Program-made: the position numbers and the translations under genes | DNA from: Avena insularis | Lineage: Eukaryota; Streptophyta; Magnoliopsida; Poales; Poaceae | NCBI GenBank assembly: GCA_023614405.1 | Contig: CM042688.1 | Coordinates: 442,298,028 to 442,362,027, forward strand | Direction of reading: 5' to 3' | Length of the DNA stretch: 64,000 bases | Shown here: one piece after another, positions 62,075 through 64,000 of the stretch | How positions within the stretch are numbered: the stretch's first letter is position 1 | Layout of the letters: every line of letters begins with the position of its first letter | The notes under the pieces: model-generated | Databases searched by the model: none | What the model was told of the DNA's origin: nothing | What the model saw: only the letters and a program-made list of their open reading frames with translations

Positions 62075-64000
62075 AAAGAATCTTGTCTCGAGATTCGCTG
62101 GTTTTGCTGACAGGAAATAGGGAAATTCCTTCTGGAGGAAATCCTCTCTTTCCCAGGTGGCTTCGTCTTCCGAATGGTTGCTCCACTATACTTTGTAGAA
62201 GTTTATGTTCCGACGCCGGGTGAGCCTGTTATCCTTTTCTAGGATCTTGATAGGCACCTCACGGTAGGTTAAATCATGGTTGTGGTCAATGGCTTGGTAA
62301 TCAACCTCTTTGAAAGCTTCAGGCTTGTTGGGTGTTTGGAGTCACTTCCGAAGTTGGGACACATGAAAGACGTTGTGGAACTCTGCCAATTCCTTGGGTA
62401 ACTCTAGTTGGTATGACACCTTTCCTCGCTGGGCGAGGATCTTGAAGGGCCCAATATACCTGGGGGCCAGCTTCCCTTTTTCATGAAATCTCTACATTCC
62501 CTTGAGTGGGGAGATGCAAAGATACGCGAAGTCTCCCTTGTTGAAACTCACTTCTCAGCGTTTGTTGTCGACATAGCTTTTGTGACGAGACTGGGCAGCT
62601 CTCAGGCGATCACGAGCTAGCTGCACTTGCTCTTCTGCTGCCTAGATCACATCCGGGCCGAAGATTTGGCTTTCTCCGGTCTCAGTACAATTTAAAGGGG
62701 TTCTACACTTCCTTCCATAGAGGAAATGAAAGGGTGCCATCTTCAGACTGGCTTGGTAACTGTTATTGTAGGAGAATTCTGCGAAAGGCAGGCAATCCTC
62801 CCACTTAGCTCCGTAGGCTAGAATGTAGGAATGGAGCATATCTTCCAGGACTTGATTGGCCCTCTCAGTCTGTCCTCCAGTCTGGGGGTGATAAGCGGTG
62901 CTAAAGGAGAGAGTGGTGCCTAAGGCCTCTTATAGCTTGCCCCAAAAACGGGAGGTAAACTGCGGTCCTCTATCGGACACAATCTCCTTAGGGACACCAT
63001 GGAGACTGATGATACGGGAGATGTACAGTTCCGCTAACTTCTTTCCATTAAAGGTTGTCTTCACAGGGATGAAATGGGCGACCTTGGATAGGTAGTCGAC
63101 TATAACCCAAATTGAGTCGTGACCTATGCTAGAGGTAGGTAAGCCTGTGATAAAGTCTATCCCAATCTTTTCCCATTTCCACTCCGGAATCTTCATGGGT
63201 TGCAGCAGTCCAGCGGGTCGCTTGTGCTCAGCTTTGACTCTCTAGCATATATCGCACTTAGCTACGAACAACGCGATTTCGCACTTCATTCCATGCCACC
63301 AGAATTGTTCCTTCAGGTCCTGATACATCTTGGTGCTACCAGGGTGGATGGAGTAGAGGGTCTCGTGGGCTTCCTTCATAATCATCTGCTTCAAGTCATG
63401 ATTGCTGGGTACGCAGATGTGCCCTTTGTACCATAGTACACCCGTGTCGTCAATTTTAAATCCAGGGACAGTTTCTCTCTCCATTCTTCACTTAATGCCT
63501 TCAATGCTTTTGTGACCTTTTTGAGCTTCTTTGATTTGGTCTAACAGGGTCGGTTTTAGTTCCAAATGGGCTAGGAATCCATGGCTGACTATCTCAAGTC
63601 CTAGCCTTTCTAGTTCTCGGCTTAGTTCTGGTTGTTCTTTTATGACCATAGCATTCAGGGAACAGGGTTCCCGACTAAGGGCGTCAGCTACAACATTAGC
63701 CTTGCCCGGGTGATAGTGAATGCCAAGATCATAGTCCTTAATCAGCTCAATCCATCATCGCTGCCTCATGTTCAACTCTTTTTGGGTAAATATGTATTTC
63801 AAACTCTTGTGGTCTATGTAGATCTCGCAGCGATTCCCCATCAGATAGTGGCGCTAGGTCTTAAGTGCATGAACCACTGCTGCGAGCTTCAGGTCATGGG
63901 TGGGGTAGTTCATCTCATGTGGCTTTAGCTATCGGGAGAGGTAGGCGATGACCTTTCCTTCCTACATAAGCACACTCCCGAGTCCTAACTTGGAGGCGTC
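62072..64000 (-). pseudogene. pol: Element C pol: RNase H, integrase and chromodomain-like tail (partial)
   Basis: One reading frame runs from the right edge (DASKLGLGSV, RNase H) through DHKSLKY, the integrase zinc region (ETLYSIHPGSTKM, AKCDIC), the core (GIDFITGLP, VSDRGPQFTS, HPQTGGQTE), the GPF module (YIGPFKIL) and the tail (WSNHSEDEATWERE) to TAA 62072-62074. It would encode the RNA-template-removing and DNA-inserting enzymes. Twelve in-frame stops interrupt it, at plus-strand starts 62186, 62342, 62492, 62555, 62642, 62930, 63242, 63488, 63755, 63854, 63929 and 63962. All share one frame and no frameshift is seen in 1.9 kb. The conserved HPQTDGQ motif has Gly for Asp. RT, protease and gag lie outside the window. 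Confidence 0.92.
62078..62096 (-). other. Hairpin before the polypurine tract, element C
   Basis: Element-sense arms GAATCTCG and CAAGATTC with a 3-base loop. One pair is lost compared with elements A and B, consistent with a G-to-A change in the second arm. Confidence 0.75.

Larger units (their letters stand above)
57415..64000 (-). mobile_element. Element C: Ty3/gypsy (chromovirus-type) retrotransposon, 3' part
   Basis: A minus-strand element enters from the right edge of the window. Visible are the 3' LTR (57415-62060), the polypurine tract and pol from RNase H to its end. The satellite is interrupted at TTATG|TGTGGGG; the same monomer variant is uninterrupted at about 51926-51945 and 52686-52705. 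The predicted duplication TTATG on the far side lies outside the window. Pol is riddled with stops but not shifted, so the copy is inactive. Its pol resembles element B but the LTRs do not match, so they are different families. Confidence 0.92.

Noticed and set aside
62072..64000. Programmed stop readthrough or recoding in element C pol
   Set aside because: Twelve stops of all three types scattered through conserved domains, with a Gly replacing a conserved Asp, fit mutational decay; gypsy elements do not use such recoding.

Overview
The window looks like plant nuclear heterochromatin, most likely from a grass. I found no host protein-coding gene and no rRNA or tRNA gene. The grass call is an inference. 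It rests on chromovirus-type Ty3/gypsy elements with TGTAACATCCC-type LTR ends, very long LTRs with GC-rich leaders, and an initiator-Met-tRNA-type primer site. The exact species cannot be read from the sequence.

Three components make up the window. (1) A head-to-tail satellite with two monomer lengths, 46 bp and 39 bp, occupies 1-1123, 12700-14100 and 19834-57414, always in the same orientation. The short monomer lacks 7 bp (ATGGATC) of the long one. The array shows nested higher-order amplification with units of about 0.17, 0.76, 1.17, 1.37, 2.97 and 4.2 kb. (2) Element A (1124-12694, minus strand) is a complete LTR retrotransposon with LTRs of about 4.3 kb, 5-bp target duplications (TGTGT), a primer-binding site and a polypurine tract. 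Its 3.05-kb interior has no recognisable gag or pol, so it is non-autonomous. (3) Two gypsy elements carry recognisable pol. Element B (14101-19833, plus strand) has lost its 5' LTR, gag, protease and the start of reverse transcriptase, but keeps RT-RNase H-integrase-chromodomain-like tail, the polypurine tract and the 3' LTR. Element C (57415-64000 and beyond, minus strand) shows its 3' LTR and the 3' part of pol back to RNase H.

Layout: satellite 1-1123; element A 1124-12694 (3' LTR 1124-5409, interior 5410-8463, 5' LTR 8464-12694); satellite 12700-14100; element B 14101-19833; satellite 19834-57414; element C LTR 57415-62060 and pol 62061-64000. Elements B and C encoded, when intact, the enzymes for reverse transcription and integration. 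Element A would have needed such enzymes in trans.

The main points of interest are the satellite and its multi-scale structure; a C-to-T decay pattern in CAG context that may be shared by the satellite and both pol pseudogenes; an unoccupied paralogue of element A's insertion site; a hairpin just before the polypurine tract in all three elements; and patchy, indel-rich divergence between element A's LTRs, which may be an assembly artefact. Many open frames of 60-240 codons in the satellite, on both strands, are by-products of the monomer lengths and are not listed as genes.
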